In this document: piece after piece, positions 47,281-59,491 of the stretch
Numbering within the stretch: the first letter of the stretch is position 1
Layout: the number at the start of each line of letters is the position of its first letter
Origin: Pogonophryne albipinna
Taxonomy: Eukaryota > Chordata > Actinopteri > Perciformes > Artedidraconidae
Length of the DNA stretch: 64,000 bases
Assembly: GCA_028583405.1 (NCBI GenBank)
Contig: JAPTMU010000088.1
Span: 62,001-126,000 of the forward strand
Reading direction: 5' to 3'
Position numbers and translations under genes: made by a program
The notes under the pieces: generated by a model
Database searches by the model: none
What the model saw: only the letters and a program-made list of their open reading frames with translations
Told to the model about the DNA's origin: nothing

Positions 47281-49906
47281 ATATTTTCCAACCCTATCCT
47301 GACCCAAATGGTGATAGAAGTACACAGTACACGGTTAACACCTTGCCTAAACAGCTTGAGATGGAACTAATGATGTTTGTGTAAGGTTACAATACTATAA
47401 AACAAGTCAGGAGATACATCTCTGTAATAACTTACCTTCCAGCTGATTAAGTTAAAAACAACATTACGATTATTATTTTACAAAGTAAAGCACAGACAAT
47501 GTGAATATTCAGTCTTTTGAATACATCATTTGATTTATGGCAGCAAGGCTCTTTGTATTCATAGAAAATAAAGCCATTATCTTCCACCAGCCAAACAAAT
47601 GAAACGTCTCCTCTTCATCTATCCAGGGGGAGAAATGTGAGGAAACATTCAGCGGCACATCCGGAAGAAGACTTTTTCCAGCTGAATACCTCTAGGTCTA
47701 TTTATGTGGGTGATGAAAAGCTTGTATACTGTAACACTGGCATGATCCTCACTTTGCTGAAAAAGAGACAACTTCTGAATAGTGGTATTCGGTCGTGAGC
47801 TTCACTGAATATTCTCAAGTCAGGCCTGAGAATATTTACCCTGCATCTGAAAGCATCAAAAAAAGCCTGCGGTTAACTCCTGTCCAAATCTCTACCGTGA
47901 TGGATGCTGTGGTTTATACCGTCCACACAGTGCGGTCTCATCTTCTGAAGCCTGATCTATTCCTCCTCCTCGCTTCATTGTAGACACTGATTTCAAAGCT
48001 TTGCTCAAGCATTCATTTTTAAAGTTTACTTTGACCTGAGGAAACACAGCAGGAACATCACATATCTAGCATGGTTAATATTTAAACAGAGTATGTTGCA
48101 GCTACTGTTCACTACATCAAATACAAAGAGTGTTTTGTAGCATTTGGTTAGCTACGTGATAAGTGTGCATGTTGGTACAATCCATCCTGTCATTTTGGGT
48201 GTTTTCAGTGTGATATGTGAGGGGTGTGGATCCAGTGCTTTAACTGCCGATTGCTATGCACGGTGGCAGGGTATGTAAATAGGATTAGGTGTATTCGTTA
48301 GACAGTGGTAACCTTCTCCCTCGGATCGTTAGCTACCTGACCTTTTGTCAATAAGGGCGTAAAGATTCCCAGTCCAGGTGAACCTGAACTTTGTGCCGGT
48401 CCACTCCATCACCACCGCGCTGCTGACACCTCCTTTTCCCTATCCATGACCTTTTTAGACAGAAACCAACCTGGTGTCGACTCAGGAATTGAGATAATAT
48501 ATGCCGACAGATGTCTGACATCCTTACAACCTGAGCATGCTCACTTGATTAAAGGGTTTTTTCTCTCTGTAGCCTAGAGAATGTCTCCTGTGCTTGAAAA
48601 CATGAATTGTATTATGTAAATTAGAGGAATATGTCCTCAAAAGGAACCAGACTTGCTTGTTTTTAGGAGAGAATATTAGGTCTTACTTACACAACTAAAA
48701 ACTGGTATTTTTCTGAAATTTAAAGTGGAAACATTATGAAAAAGTAACTTTTCAGTGACATGAGAAAAACTGTCTTTAATCATTAATCTCACCTGATGAG
48801 TTCTATTATAACACCTGACGTGTATCAAAACACTTTTAGACCCTATTAATAACATGTGCATCAATCAGTTAGAGAGTTGCTTTTATCTGCTTTTACCCGT
48901 CAAAACCTAATTAACTGTCAAAGCCGTTTCTAAAAATACTTTTAATTAATGACCCAAAAAAACATGACAGATGGTAACAGTCGAGTTTCACACAGAACAA
49001 TCGATTCTCTCCAACTTTTAAATATTGTAATTAAATAAAACTGGCCAAAGCAATCCAATCTGTTAACCTTTACAAGTTGAAACGTGATTTGCAAAACAGT
49101 TCAATGGATTCATTTTGTTGTTACCTGTTATGTAAATGACACCATTTTTGAACACATCGCTAATAATGTTTTCCTTTCTTCTTTCCGGTCGCTTGCTGAT
49201 CTCTTCATTGCCTTATATGGATTAGGTGAGTACAAGTATTCATTTAATGTTCAGTTAATAACACGGAATAACAAAGGTCTGTGTAAATGTCAACATCCGG
49301 TCGCAGAACCAGGATGTGAGTTCTGTGCCCATCTCTTTCCTATTTTCCGATGTCATCATAATGTTTTCAATTCACATTATCAGCCGTTAGTGATGAACAT
49401 ACATAGTTTCCTGGTATACATGACTAAGGGTCTGTGCAAGTCAAAAAATAGACCCTTTATTGTGTGTCCAATCTCACATTGAAGGAAAATATGGATTTAC
49501 AATGAAATGAAAAATATGACTTACACAAACTTTTGAGAAAGGCTTGACAACGTTGTAATACTGCCATTGCTTACTTGTAGAAGTACGTTTTTTGTTTACG
49601 TGTTAAGACTTTTTGAGTTAATTTACACCAGTTTTTAGCCACGCCACCATTTTTTTTTTTTTAAATCTTTCTTTGACTTTGCACATTTTCCGTGTAAATC
49701 TGAACCGAGCATCTTGGCCACTGAAAAATAAATGTATATATTGTTGGTTCACCTAACCTGATGTGTTATGTAATATAATAATTATTCAAAAATAGATGTT
49801 TTTAAATGCAAAGTAAAAAAGAAAATAATAATGTCTTTTAACATCTTTTGAAAGATTATCTAAGAGGACGTTTATTGTGCTTCAAACTTCACTATATTTT
49901 AGTTAA
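47281..49906. other. No gene recognised
   Basis: A 132-codon plus frame at 49084-49482 is the longest non-repetitive frame in the window. It is AT-rich, has no domain I recognise and no upstream support, so I treat it as chance. The rest is featureless. Confidence 0.45.
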
Positions 49907-50137
49907 TAGGCGCGTTCACACCCCAGTACTTTTCCCACTTTAGTTCCGATATAGTTCCGAAATGTTGCGTTCACACCAAAAAGAGCCGGAACTAAAATGA
50001 GTTCATGAGAACCTTTTCACCCCCTTTTCCGTCCCTGCCAGAGAGCAGGGACTTTCGTGGGAGAAAAAGGTTCCTATGTCTGATTGGCTGGGCGGATTGC
50101 AAACCACGCCCCGTAAAACTCAAAAAAGATTTGTGAA

Positions 50138-50149
50138 GCCGCCATTTTA
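50138..50149 (-). promoter_or_regulatory. YY1-like motif inside the TA element
   Basis: 'gccgccatttta' is the reverse complement of an AAAATGGCGGC-type YY1 site. Motif match only. Confidence 0.4.
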
Positions 50150-50396
50150 TTATACTCTCATTAGCATTATTAGCATTAGCATTAGCCCAGCGCAGAAACG
50201 CAGAGAGACTAATTTATGGCAACACAAAATAAAACATGGGAGCGGTGGAGATGAGGAGGTGTCGGCGGAGTCCCAGCAGCTTCGACTGAAGCCAGTCCCC
50301 AACTCCGGGGACTTCCGGCCGGGGACTTTGGGCGGCAGTATACGCAGTGAAGTGGTTTGCGGCCTGCCAGTAAACCCAAAGCAGAAGAAGAAGAAG

Positions 50397-50404
50397 TGAC
50401 GTCA
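50397..50404. promoter_or_regulatory. Perfect CRE palindrome inside the TA element
   Basis: TGACGTCA, the full cAMP-response element, within the non-autonomous element at 49907-50548. A chance match cannot be excluded. Confidence 0.4.
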
Positions 50405-50548
50405 GCGGCTTCATTTGCCTAATCCTCCCTCAGGGACTTATTCCGGTGTGAACGCGATCTGTACTTAGTTCATGAGAACTAAAGAGTTCTCATGAACTAA
50501 GTTCTCATGAACCTTTGTGGGAAAAGTTCTGCGGTGTGAATGCGCCTA

Positions 50549-52254
50549 TTGTGTTACATGTAATTCAGAGTGCCATTAAAAGAGTCTAATATAGTTAGAA
50601 ATCTACCTTTCATGAAGCCTTACAAAACTTGTAGGAAACAATAAAAGCAGAAAGTAAAACCCACTGCTTTGAAAAAAACGGTGATGCAGTACGTGATGAG
50701 AACATGTTGACAATGATTAAATATTGAAGTCAAGAAAAAAACGTAAAAGCTTAGATGATAAAGTAAGCTGTAATGGAGAAACTTTCCCTGATTGAACTCA
50801 CAATATCTGAAATGGATCACACTTCAGCAGCGTTTGCTTTTGTCTTGATGATAATGGACGCCACATTTGGTGAATTGTCAGCATCCTGTTGGTCACCAGG
50901 TAGATGCAGTTTGTTTCAGAAACACCTGAAAGCACATCTGGCCGGAACAGGGAGTCTTTTGAGGGGTGACAGGCCAGATGTTGCGTCAGGATGTTTTTCT
51001 GTTTGCAGCCGCAGCATTTTGTTCGAGCTGAAGACAGGAACAGATTTCCTGGCAAAAACAAATCCATGATTCATGTCCGCTGCTCCATCGCTGACAAACA
51101 AAGGATGGCTTTTCTTTGGATAAAGTTTGTACAACACCAAAGAGGAACATGATGTTCCATAATGCAGCAGAGTCTTTGACCAGCATCTCTTTTTGAATCA
51201 AAAAGGGAATTTTAGAAGTTAATTGGTTCTAAAAGTAACCTGGGTTTTCATCATAAGGGTCAAATAAATCCTACTTTCCAGTGGATTATGCTGAGAAATA
51301 GTGTTTTATATAAGAAGATCAAAAGGGTCTGGGGATTACAATCTGAAATGCATGCAATAAGAAGAGGGCAATTCATTTTTTAAAAGGTTATGTTTGTCCT
51401 GAACCATTTTAAAAAGTGTTTTGATGATATTTTGGTTAGTTTGCTGATGTATTTGTACAAAGAGGTTTGATTCAATTTCAAACACGTAGTCCTGGTGCGA
51501 GTTAATTAGCTAAATGACTCTATCAAAGCAATCCAACAGTGCATTCATTTGATTGCACCCTTCTGCACTAAGGGACAAAATAAACCAAATGACAGTTCAA
51601 AAAAGTGACTCTTCTTCTTCTCCACTGCTACAGCGCAGTATTCAGTGTTGCTGCTGAGCTGTGTGTGATCGTCCACAGGGCATCATTGACACTGACAGTA
51701 ACTCCTGCCTCCTGAAGTCAGGGGGCAGAGCGCTGGGTCGTCTGACAATCTGATTTCCACATCCCTGAGAAACGTACACCATCTGTGTCTCTATCCTCGT
51801 CCGACACGTCTCCCTGCGAGTGTCCCGCCTGCAGTCCCTTCAGCAGGAAAGAGGTCACTGATATCGCCTGAATCAAGATTAGTCTGCCATAGCTGTGCTC
51901 GGCTTAAATGTGCAGATGAGAGCGCAAAGCCCAGGAGTAATTTTACACATTACTAGATGTAGCTGGAGATATCCGTCCCCTTTGGCCTACACTGGGCCAC
52001 CTGGGTGTCGAGGGCAACACATTTTCAAGTTTACTTTCACCAGTTTTCTCTTTGGGAGTTCAGTGATATTAAGTAACAGAGAGGCTGGTATTGTTGTGAG
52101 TTGGTGTGTGTCATCATGGTGAATGTGCTTCTGGAGACATCTACTGTAGCAGGATCTATTAAGAGAAGGTTTTTTAGTACTTTGCCAGATCTGTGGACAG
52201 ATTTGATCAATGTATGCAATATAACAAAACTTTATAAGTGTATAGTTGAGGTCA
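50549..52254. other. No gene recognised
   Basis: Short frames only (up to 98 codons), none with a domain. Confidence 0.5.
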
Positions 52255-52850
52255 ACATGATGGCAGAGTTTCTACATGGTGATAGTTGTGCAGGAATGAG
52301 TCCTAAAACTTGGAAATGAGTCAGCATTTTACCACTTCTGGTTCCCCCGTCTCGTATTCCAGCGTTTTTTGAACGTGTTGTTGTTAAGAGACCTGACATA
52401 AGATCTCTAATTAACAAAAGCTGAAGAAATGTTCACATTTTGTTCTTCAACATCAAATAGGCAGTAAATAACCCACTGGCTAAGCCTTAACCTTTTGTTT
52501 CATACAAATGGAGATTTCTAACAGGTAACTTCATCAGGCTAAACATTAGCCGCCTTTAACGGTTGTTGTGACGTGAAGTCATGTCACTGTGATGTAGTTT
52601 GTTTGAGCTTTTTACTTCTGCCGATTTAATTTACACTGTTGTTAATATGTGGAGATGATCTTGTCCCCAAAAACGTATAAGTATCATAAACTTGTGTTTG
52701 CCGCAGATCTGATTTTCTGAAGTATTCAGAATTCTAATGAAACATTCCCATTGCTCTTAGTTGAGGAAACCCTTAGACGCTAACCTCTGGGTGGGCCTAC
52801 ACAAATACATCATGTTTGCACCACTCTATAGTCTGTGAACGGTTGTTAGA
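52255..52850 (+). repeat. Old dispersed repeat, copy 2
   Basis: Matches 241-1045 in ordered blocks ('aatgagtcctaaaac', 'gaaatgttcaca', 'aacattagccgcctt', 'gatgatcttg', 'gcaccactctata') but has only one copy of the part that is duplicated there. Confidence 0.6.
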
Positions 52851-53238
52851 TATAGGGTTTAGAAAGTGGGTTAGCGGATATTGGCCTTAAAACAGTTTTA
52901 GCACATGCCTAGGTTGACTTTTTAAAATTATGATCATTAGCTGAAACTTTTTAATTGGCTTAAAGCAAAACCAATTACCTTTTATTTGATATGACATAAA
53001 TATCTTTCTTTTAAAATCAGTTCAACCTCTGACTTTACCAACGTTTGAAACCTGGCTCACCTGCAGAGTTTGTAATATCAATGATTTACACTGTTTTGGG
53101 AAAATCCCTAAAACTAATGGGGCTTATATTTCTTTGTAATTGACTTCAAAGCAGATCAGCATGACTTTAGTCCATCACGTTCCTCATGATGGCCGGTCAT
53201 TAGTTTGGAACAAAGCAGGATTGGGGGGAAATGCACAC
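52851..53238. other. No feature recognised
   Basis: AT-rich, nothing seen. Confidence 0.5.
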
Positions 53239-53384
53239 ATTACATTACATGTCATTTGTTAGACACTTTTATCCAAAGCGGTACTGTGGACAATCCTCAG
53301 GGACACAACGACATGCTGACTGCAGTGGGACTCAAACTTCCTGATTCGAAGTGCAGTACACTATCCACTGAGCCACAGCCTCCC
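53239..53384 (-). repeat. tRNA-derived SINE, copy 3 of 4 (internally deleted)
   Basis: Same orientation as the other copies. It lacks about 45 bp in the body: 'aaagcg' jumps to 'gtactgtggacaatcc', and the 'ggagcaatttggggtg' segment is missing. The tRNA-like head has decayed. Confidence 0.7.
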
Positions 53385-53914
53385 ACACAACATGTCATGC
53401 CGTTTCGAAGTTGTCAGTGTTTCCTGTCTATAGCTTTTGTGTGTTTATTCATCAAAGCAGTTTTCCAGCAGGAGAGCTCCATCAGGGCTGAGTTGCTCGG
53501 CTCCTTTGATTGGCTCTCTTTCTAAAGGAAAGGTGCCTCACTGAGAGCTCATTAGTGTCATGAAACAGTCAGGTGTAGAGCAAAGTAGTTGTTGAAGCTC
53601 AATTAAAAGCTGAACATCTTTTGTCAAATGCGTTTTATTCCTATCTCAGCTTTAGCGCTTATCAGTCAGAGAGTTGTTAGAGCTATAGTCTTCGGGTAAA
53701 CAGCGAGGAAACCCCTGCTTCATTAATTACTATTCCTTTACTGTACACTTCCTTTGAATTCTTCTTCCTTTCATATTCTGTTGAAGTGATCTTTCTGTTG
53801 TTAGCATTACTAAGTTCTTTCTCAGTGCAGCTATAGTGAATTTGCTCACGAGTGTTTTTTGCATATTATTTAGACCATGACATGCAAAGTTTAACAAGTT
53901 GGCATATCGGGGTG
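53385..53914. other. No feature recognised
   Basis: Nothing beyond short frames. Confidence 0.5.
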
Positions 53915-54028
53915 GGAGAGAAACGTCCTCCATAGGGACACTTGGGATTTTAGCCATTGCAGACCATTGACATGCACAAAAACATCAGGAAAGGGAAAAC
54001 CCAAAAAAGCATAAAAGGGCCCCTTTAA
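53915..54028 (+). repeat. Solo T3-family right end
   Basis: 'attttagccattgcagacca', 'ttgacatgcacaaaaaca', 'aggaaagggaaaaccc' and 'gcataaaagggccccttt' followed by TTAA match the right end of 38552-38899. Confidence 0.7.
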
Positions 54029-54126
54029 TCTTTTTGTGATACTTTTTTCTACCAATTTTAAAGACATATGTATCATATACTGCGCATACATTATTCACAT
54101 TACATTTGTATACATACTTTCTAACT

Positions 54127-54540
54127 TATCTGCTCCCTGATCTCTCGGCGAATTGAACGTACTTATTGCCTGAGATCGCATGCTGTGGTTTTATTAAATG
54201 TGCTAGGACTGCCTTAGGGAAGAAAGCTTTTAGATGTGCAGCTCCACTAACTTGGAACAGTCTGCAAAAAGAATGGAAAATTACCAAGTTGGTACCACTA
54301 CATGTTTTTAAAGCTCGGTTGGATGCTACACAATCAGATGCTGTTGGTACCTGTACATGTGGATAGATATGTAAATTGTAATCCCTGTACATTTTGCTGT
54401 ATGATGTCCTTTTGTTGTTCTGTTGTTTATGTTTTTACGTCTTCTTGTGGAACCTACTGCTGCAAGTCTCCCTTGAAAAAGAGATCATTGATCTCAATGG
54501 GATTTCACCTGGATAAATAAAGGTTTTGAATTGAATTGAA
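54127..54540 (+). mobile_element. 5'-truncated LINE (fish L2/CR1-like group), 3' end
   Basis: The fragment holds the last codons of a LINE ORF2 and its 3' untranslated region. The 3' region has 'gagatcattgatctcaatgg', 'gatttcacctggataaataa' and ends in the short repeat 'gaattgaattgaa', the typical tail of non-LTR elements with microsatellite-like 3' ends in fish. All upstream reverse transcriptase sequence is missing, as expected for incomplete reverse transcription. Confidence 0.8.
54166..54366 (+). pseudogene. LINE ORF2 C-terminal remnant
   Basis: The frame includes LGKKAFRCAAPLTWNSLQ, then KLVPLHVFKARLD. This is the conserved C-terminal tail of ORF2 in fish L2/CR1-like LINEs ('GKKAF..AAP..WNSLP' then 'S...FK..L'). 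The stop at 54366 is close to the expected protein end. The first methionine is simply the first ATG in a truncated frame. There is no reverse transcriptase or endonuclease, so the fragment is inert. Confidence 0.75.
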
Positions 54541-55999
54541 CGTCTCAACTAGGATACATGAATTTTCAGAATATCCTAATATCTGCATGCCTGCTGGTAG
54601 ATGCAACACTGTTTTATTCGTACAGTTTATTGGAAAGAAATTATGTTTCTGCTGATGATGGATACATAATCTTTCTCGTGCTATTGTAAAATCCTTTTCT
54701 CATCACCAGCAAACTCATAAACCTGGAGCACATTAATAAAGTGAACTCAGGTTTCAGGGTTTTGCTGAACATGCATCTTTCTTACAATTGGTTCACCGGT
54801 TTATCCGTGTTGTTGGAGCTCTGTACAAATACTGTTGTTTGTTGTTAATGGCTCAATTCTTCTGGGGGTTCCCAATTAAAAATCCCCGACTGGTGGAAAC
54901 ACAGCAGAACAGATGCTGGAGTTGGCCTTTGTAAAATACAATGTAGGTACACATAATTAGTAGAAATAATATTTGTTTCCGTATTATTCAGAGCTATGCA
55001 TGGTTGAGTCAGGCGCCCTCGGAGGGGATTCCTCAACAAAAGTAGCTCCAAGAATACCTGCAGTCTTCCTATCACAAAGTCAAGTGAACAGAGAACTGTT
55101 GTGACACAGGACCAAAGAAAAGGTCACCAACACACAGACAATAAGTCAAGACGACGTGACATTAATTTTGTCTCCTCTGGGCTTTGGTTATCATCTCTTT
55201 GTCCAAATAGTCTAGATATACTTGGGTTTTTTGTAGGTCTGACCAAGCAAACAATCTGGATTTGTCACACAAATCTAATTCAAAGACCAAACTGTCTGTT
55301 TTTCGTGCCATGCAGTCTGCTCATCGGGGAAATCTCCCTTAAACATAGCTGTCATTTGCACACAATTTATATAATTAACCTTTGACATTGCTAATTGTAG
55401 AAGTGACAACAGAGGGAGTGATACAGGAAGGGGTTTGATACCATCTCAGATATGTCTTTTGGTTTTGATATGTTGTGAAAATAGCAGAAACAGCGGTAAT
55501 TAAAGTTTCAAAGTCTCAAAATGCTACAACTACTGTCACAAACTGGATGAATGTGAAGTATTTTGTTAAAGGAGGATGAAAGCGTAATTAAGGAGCACTA
55601 TTGGAGTGACTTTGATGGTTATTGGACTCAGGATTAATTCATTTGGATTCCCGCTGAATGAAGAAATTAAAGGACGGCGGAAGTGGAAACAATTCACAAA
55701 GGGATTAAACTGTTTAAAACACATGCTCAAAGGAAGCCGGATTTTGCCGATGTGTTTATGTGGATTCAAAAGTCGTAAATAATCTACAAAATGGAGGAGA
55801 CCGATCTGATCGGAGCAACTGTGACAAATAATCTGAAACCGGCATGGACAATGACTATGTTTTAAAAATGCGCTTATCCAGAAAAGCCTGGTTTGGACAC
55901 TTTACGGGCAGAAGAAACATTTCTATTAAAGAAAGAATTATACATTTCTGTCTTTTTAAGCCTTTATTAGCTACTAACTTGAATTTGTATTCAAATTAA
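54541..55999. other. No feature recognised
   Basis: Short frames and AT-rich DNA only. Confidence 0.5.
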
Positions 56000-56186
56000 T
56001 TAATCAATTATTTTTTATATTTGATTGTAATGTACAGACAAGGCTTGTAGTGACAATCATGTATTGCGTTACAATTATATGTAAAAAATCTAAATATGAT
56101 ATTTGGCCTCAAATCATCTGAGGTCTGGCGCCCCCCCCCACCCCCCTGCGATCTTTGGCGCCCCCCCCAAGGGTTGGGAACCACTG
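56000..56186 (-). repeat. Solo hAT terminus
   Basis: Ends 'aagggttgggaaccactg', which read inward is CAGTGGTTCCCAACCCTT, a standard hAT terminus, preceded by poly-C tracts ('ggcgcccccccc'). No matching left end or duplication was found, so the left border is arbitrary. Confidence 0.6.
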
Positions 56187-57324
56187 ACTTAACATATGGG
56201 TCATGTATCCTGGGCATTTCAGACATGTATCCTGGAGAATGACTGTTATCTTCTGCTTGTATCTGCTGTGTTTCTTGCCATTGGGCTACATTTAGCCTGG
56301 TTAAGTTGTGTTTCTTAAATCCAGGGAGGATTACAAAGATGCATATCACAGAACACTTTCTACCTTCATGTCTTCTTTTTTTAATTTTACAAGCAATATT
56401 CACATGGAGATTTAATATCTAGAGCTCAAGTAATATGTTCTTCTTATATTCCACATGGTGTTGACTCATAATGATCTCAAACGCTTTCCTCTTTATAGAA
56501 ATCAATTTTTACTCTTCTACAGTTAACCTTTCTTTTATCCTTGAGGAATTGTCATTTAAAAATAAGCTTATTCCACAAACTTTTAGGTTTGAATTGCTCA
56601 AAACGAGTAAGAAAACTGTTAATTTTGAAGCGGTTTAGACTACAGCGTAAAGTATTAAAGTGTTCAAATGTACTTTCAACAGTCCAGGGACATTTAAATC
56701 ATTATCATTGTATCATGAGCGTTTCATTTGAACTCCAAACCTTTGGCATATTCATAAACTCTAATGATTTTTTGTCGACCATGCTAGAATTGTTAAATCA
56801 TAAATGCATTCATCCTCCTTAAGATGTGAGTTTGTCATATTTAAAGATTAATCGCCACGACCAATAGGAGAGCCTTTTCTCGTAATGAGATATTTGATGG
56901 TCATTTTGTGGATTGATTTTCTTTTCATTCTTAAATTACCTCAGAAATGCACTAAAGGAATCCTCAGAAGAATGGGGGTCATCATGTGAGAGCAGGAAAT
57001 GGGTCTCTAATTGGCCCTGCATCGGCCCCGTTGGTTTGAAGGATGGCAATGGCTCTGAAATGTTTTCTTTCTGCCCAAATAACCGATACAAAAACTCTGA
57101 GATGGCCACTAAAATATTTCATTACAATTGTACTCAATGCTCTGGTTATTTAGCCAAACACATCACTCTGCTCCCCTTGCTTTGCCTTTTCAATTCAAAC
57201 TAAATCAACTAATCAAACCAAAAAGCAACGTGGATTCAGACCTGTCCATCTGAGGATATTTTTGATATATATATATACTAAATTAAATCTATTTTAATAT
57301 TCAGTACAGAGGATCCATGAAAAA
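56187..57324. other. No feature recognised
   Basis: AT-rich, frames up to 96 codons without domains. Confidence 0.5.
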
Positions 57325-57585
57325 ATTTCATCTGTGGAAGCCGTAGTACTGTAAAAAGCACGACCAATCATCTGAGCCGGCCCGGCTAAAGTAACTGGTT
57401 GGCCTACCTGCCTGTCAGCCTTCCATCTGGGCACAAACTTATCTCGTGCCCTCATTGGTCATGTGCGCGTTCGTGTGTGTTGGAGGAGGGGCTCTGTGAG
57501 GAAGTGGCAGATTTTTTCCGGCTGTGTATTTTCAAATTCTAGCGCACTCGAGCTGGTTTCTCCAAAATTACCTACCTCACCTTTA
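57325..57585 (-). mobile_element. Short TTAA element, family T1, copy 3 (partial)
   Basis: 'tcatctgtggaagccgtag', 'gccggcccggctaaagtaac', 'ggcctacctgcctgtcagcc' and 'acctacctcaccttta' match T1 copies 1 and 2. It keeps the 'ccggcccggct' part missing from copy 2. The other end is truncated at about 57325. Confidence 0.75.
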
Positions 57586-58224
57586 CTGTAAGTAACAGAA
57601 ATAGCTTTAATAACCATTGACAGACAGTTGCTTTGTTATATTTGTTCAGACAGTTGCTTATTTACTCAGAGCAACATTAGAAATAATTTGAGCTGTGTTT
57701 CTGTTGACAAGACAAATATGAGTCTCATTTCCCCTCTGAGGCTTGTGTGCTTCGTTCACCATTGACTCTGTTGTGGCTAAAACAGGGATCTGTAGGTGTT
57801 GAAGATGCTTCTCTTTGAGTGGAAACAATGAAGGACTCTTTCAAATAACACAGTGGTCGAGAAAACGTTGAATTCTTGGAGATTCATGGTGAAATGCACC
57901 AGTCATGTTTTATTTGTAATGATTTTTCGGGGTAGCGTGATGGACTGAGCTGCATTGTTATTGTGCAACCTCGTGCACAGTAACAATCAGTTACCTTGAA
58001 TTACTGTGAAATAGAGCAGCTTTGAGTTCAATACGGTTCATTTAATCAATCTTTAATTTAACCTGGCTTCGTATAATTAAAAACTACCCGACACAGTCCT
58101 CTATTGATGTTGTTGTGAGCGGTGTTGCGGAGAAAATCAGCGACGTAAAACTCTGTGTGGGTCACGATGACGCAATAACTCACCTAATTCAACCTAATTC
58201 ACCTTTGAACCTGCATCTGTAACA
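57586..58224. other. Probable 5' part of a hAT remnant; ends not found
   Basis: The last 100 bp directly precede a hAT start codon and probably belong to the same element. No left terminus was found. Confidence 0.4.
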
Positions 58225-58384
58225 ATGAGTGGACCAAAGAAAAGAAAAGTCGACAATGAGTGTCGAGTGTATAATGAGGAGTGGACAGCTAAATATTTGT
58301 TCACTGATCTGCTACTGGCCCGGCCCGTCTGTTACATGTTAAGACTCATAGTGGCCCCAGAGCCAAAAAGTTTGCCCACCCCTG
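58225..58384 (+). pseudogene. hAT transposase N-terminus joined to the element's 3' end
   Basis: The frame begins MSGPKKRKVDNECRVYNEEW, the recognisable start of a group of hAT transposases whose domesticated relatives include GTF2IRD2- and ZBED5-like proteins. Residues 4-9 (PKKRKV) are a basic nuclear localisation motif. After about residue 28 (LFTD) homology stops, and the sequence passes into 'gagccaaaaagtttgcccac' and 'ccctg', a hAT right terminus (inward CAGGGGTGGGCAAACTTTTT). The BED finger cysteines that should follow are gone. This is an internal-deletion derivative; the nominal frame continues past the terminus to 58407. The left terminus was not located. Confidence 0.7.
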
Positions 58385-58432
58385 AGCTAGAAGCTAGAGG
58401 AGGTTAGGTCCACCCCCCACTTATAAGAAATT
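58385..58432 (-). repeat. Segment shared with the hAT at 6378-7459
   Basis: 'ctagaggaggttaggtccac' and 'cccccacttata' are the reverse complement of 6660-6690 ('taagtgggg', 'acctaacctcctctag'). The hAT remnant therefore appears to have inserted into, or next to, a relative of that element. Confidence 0.6.
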
Positions 58433-59491
58433 GCACTTTACCCCCGCTTACACCTATATGCCATGAGCTGATTATCGAGCCTTCATTGTAACAGTCGCAG
58501 GTGTACTGTGTGTGTGCGTGTGGGGAGTGTTGCAGTAGAAATGTCCACTGTATCCCGGTACATTAATGTACCTTAATGAACTGTGGGCTAAGCCCCCAAT
58601 GTTTCCGGGTCCAGGATCACTGCTGTTATTTTTATTTGTTCCTATGTCTTTTACTGCATTGAGAGAAGCCTACACAATGTAGTTGAGTTTGCTGACATTA
58701 AAGATATTCTAATTCTGATTAAGATATCTTGAAATAAATAGTATAATTAATCATAACAAACCGGGCTGTAACAATAGTGACAGACACCGGACATATTCAT
58801 CTGTACATTTGGACCATTAGGCAACAACACATGACTAAACAGTTACAAATCAAAACAGATACTTATTTTTTATTTCTTTGCAAAATAATCTATTTTTGGC
58901 TTTATGTGCGTGCATGATACAGTTTCTCACCCGGCTCAGTACAGGCAGCAGTTGTAGCTGTCACCTGCCCTGCAGAGGTGCAGAACCTTTTAGGGGTCAT
59001 GCAGCTCGGTGGCACTCACACATTCTCTTTGAACCCCTCTTCCTTTAAACCCTGCTGTAGTTTGTCTTTTAGTAAATATGTCCTACAATTGAAGGAAAGC
59101 AGAGACAAGATCCGTGAATCCGAACGGATGTACGCCTCAGAAAACACCAACGTTTAACCATATGCACGCAGTGATGAATATTTATCATATTATAAATGGA
59201 TGAAGGACTAAAAGTAATGTCACACTGACTCATAGAGAATTATCACTGAACTCTGAACATCCCCTTTTTTATGCTTATGCTTTTAGCTTATTTTAAGCAT
59301 TTTGGTTTGTTTGGCTTGTAAACTCTCTGTGACACTGTTTTTCCAGAATCCACAGCAAATTATCTTTTAGCAATAATTCCCTGTATGCTATCCGCCAGCA
59401 ACATACCGCAGAAACACGGTTATACAACAGCATAAAGTCAAACCTAGATTTTCTGACGCGTTTATGAAAACCAAAACGTTAGTTACGGAGA
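58433..59491. other. No feature recognised
   Basis: AT-rich, nothing seen. Confidence 0.5.

Larger units (their letters stand above)
49907..50548. mobile_element. Non-autonomous element with 30-bp inverted ends and TA target
   Basis: The left end begins GGCGCGTTCACACCCCAGTA and the right end, read inward, GGCGCATTCACACCGCAGAA; over 30 bp they agree at 27 positions. TA flanks both sides (49907-49908 and 50547-50548), as for Tc1/mariner-like or other TA-targeting elements. Near the right end 'tagttcatgagaacta' and 'gttctcatgaac' form further inverted repeats. No transposase is encoded. Confidence 0.82.

Noticed and set aside
49084..49482. 132-codon plus frame as a gene or exon
   Set aside because: Longest non-repeat frame, but AT-rich with no known domain, conserved cysteine pattern or splice support.
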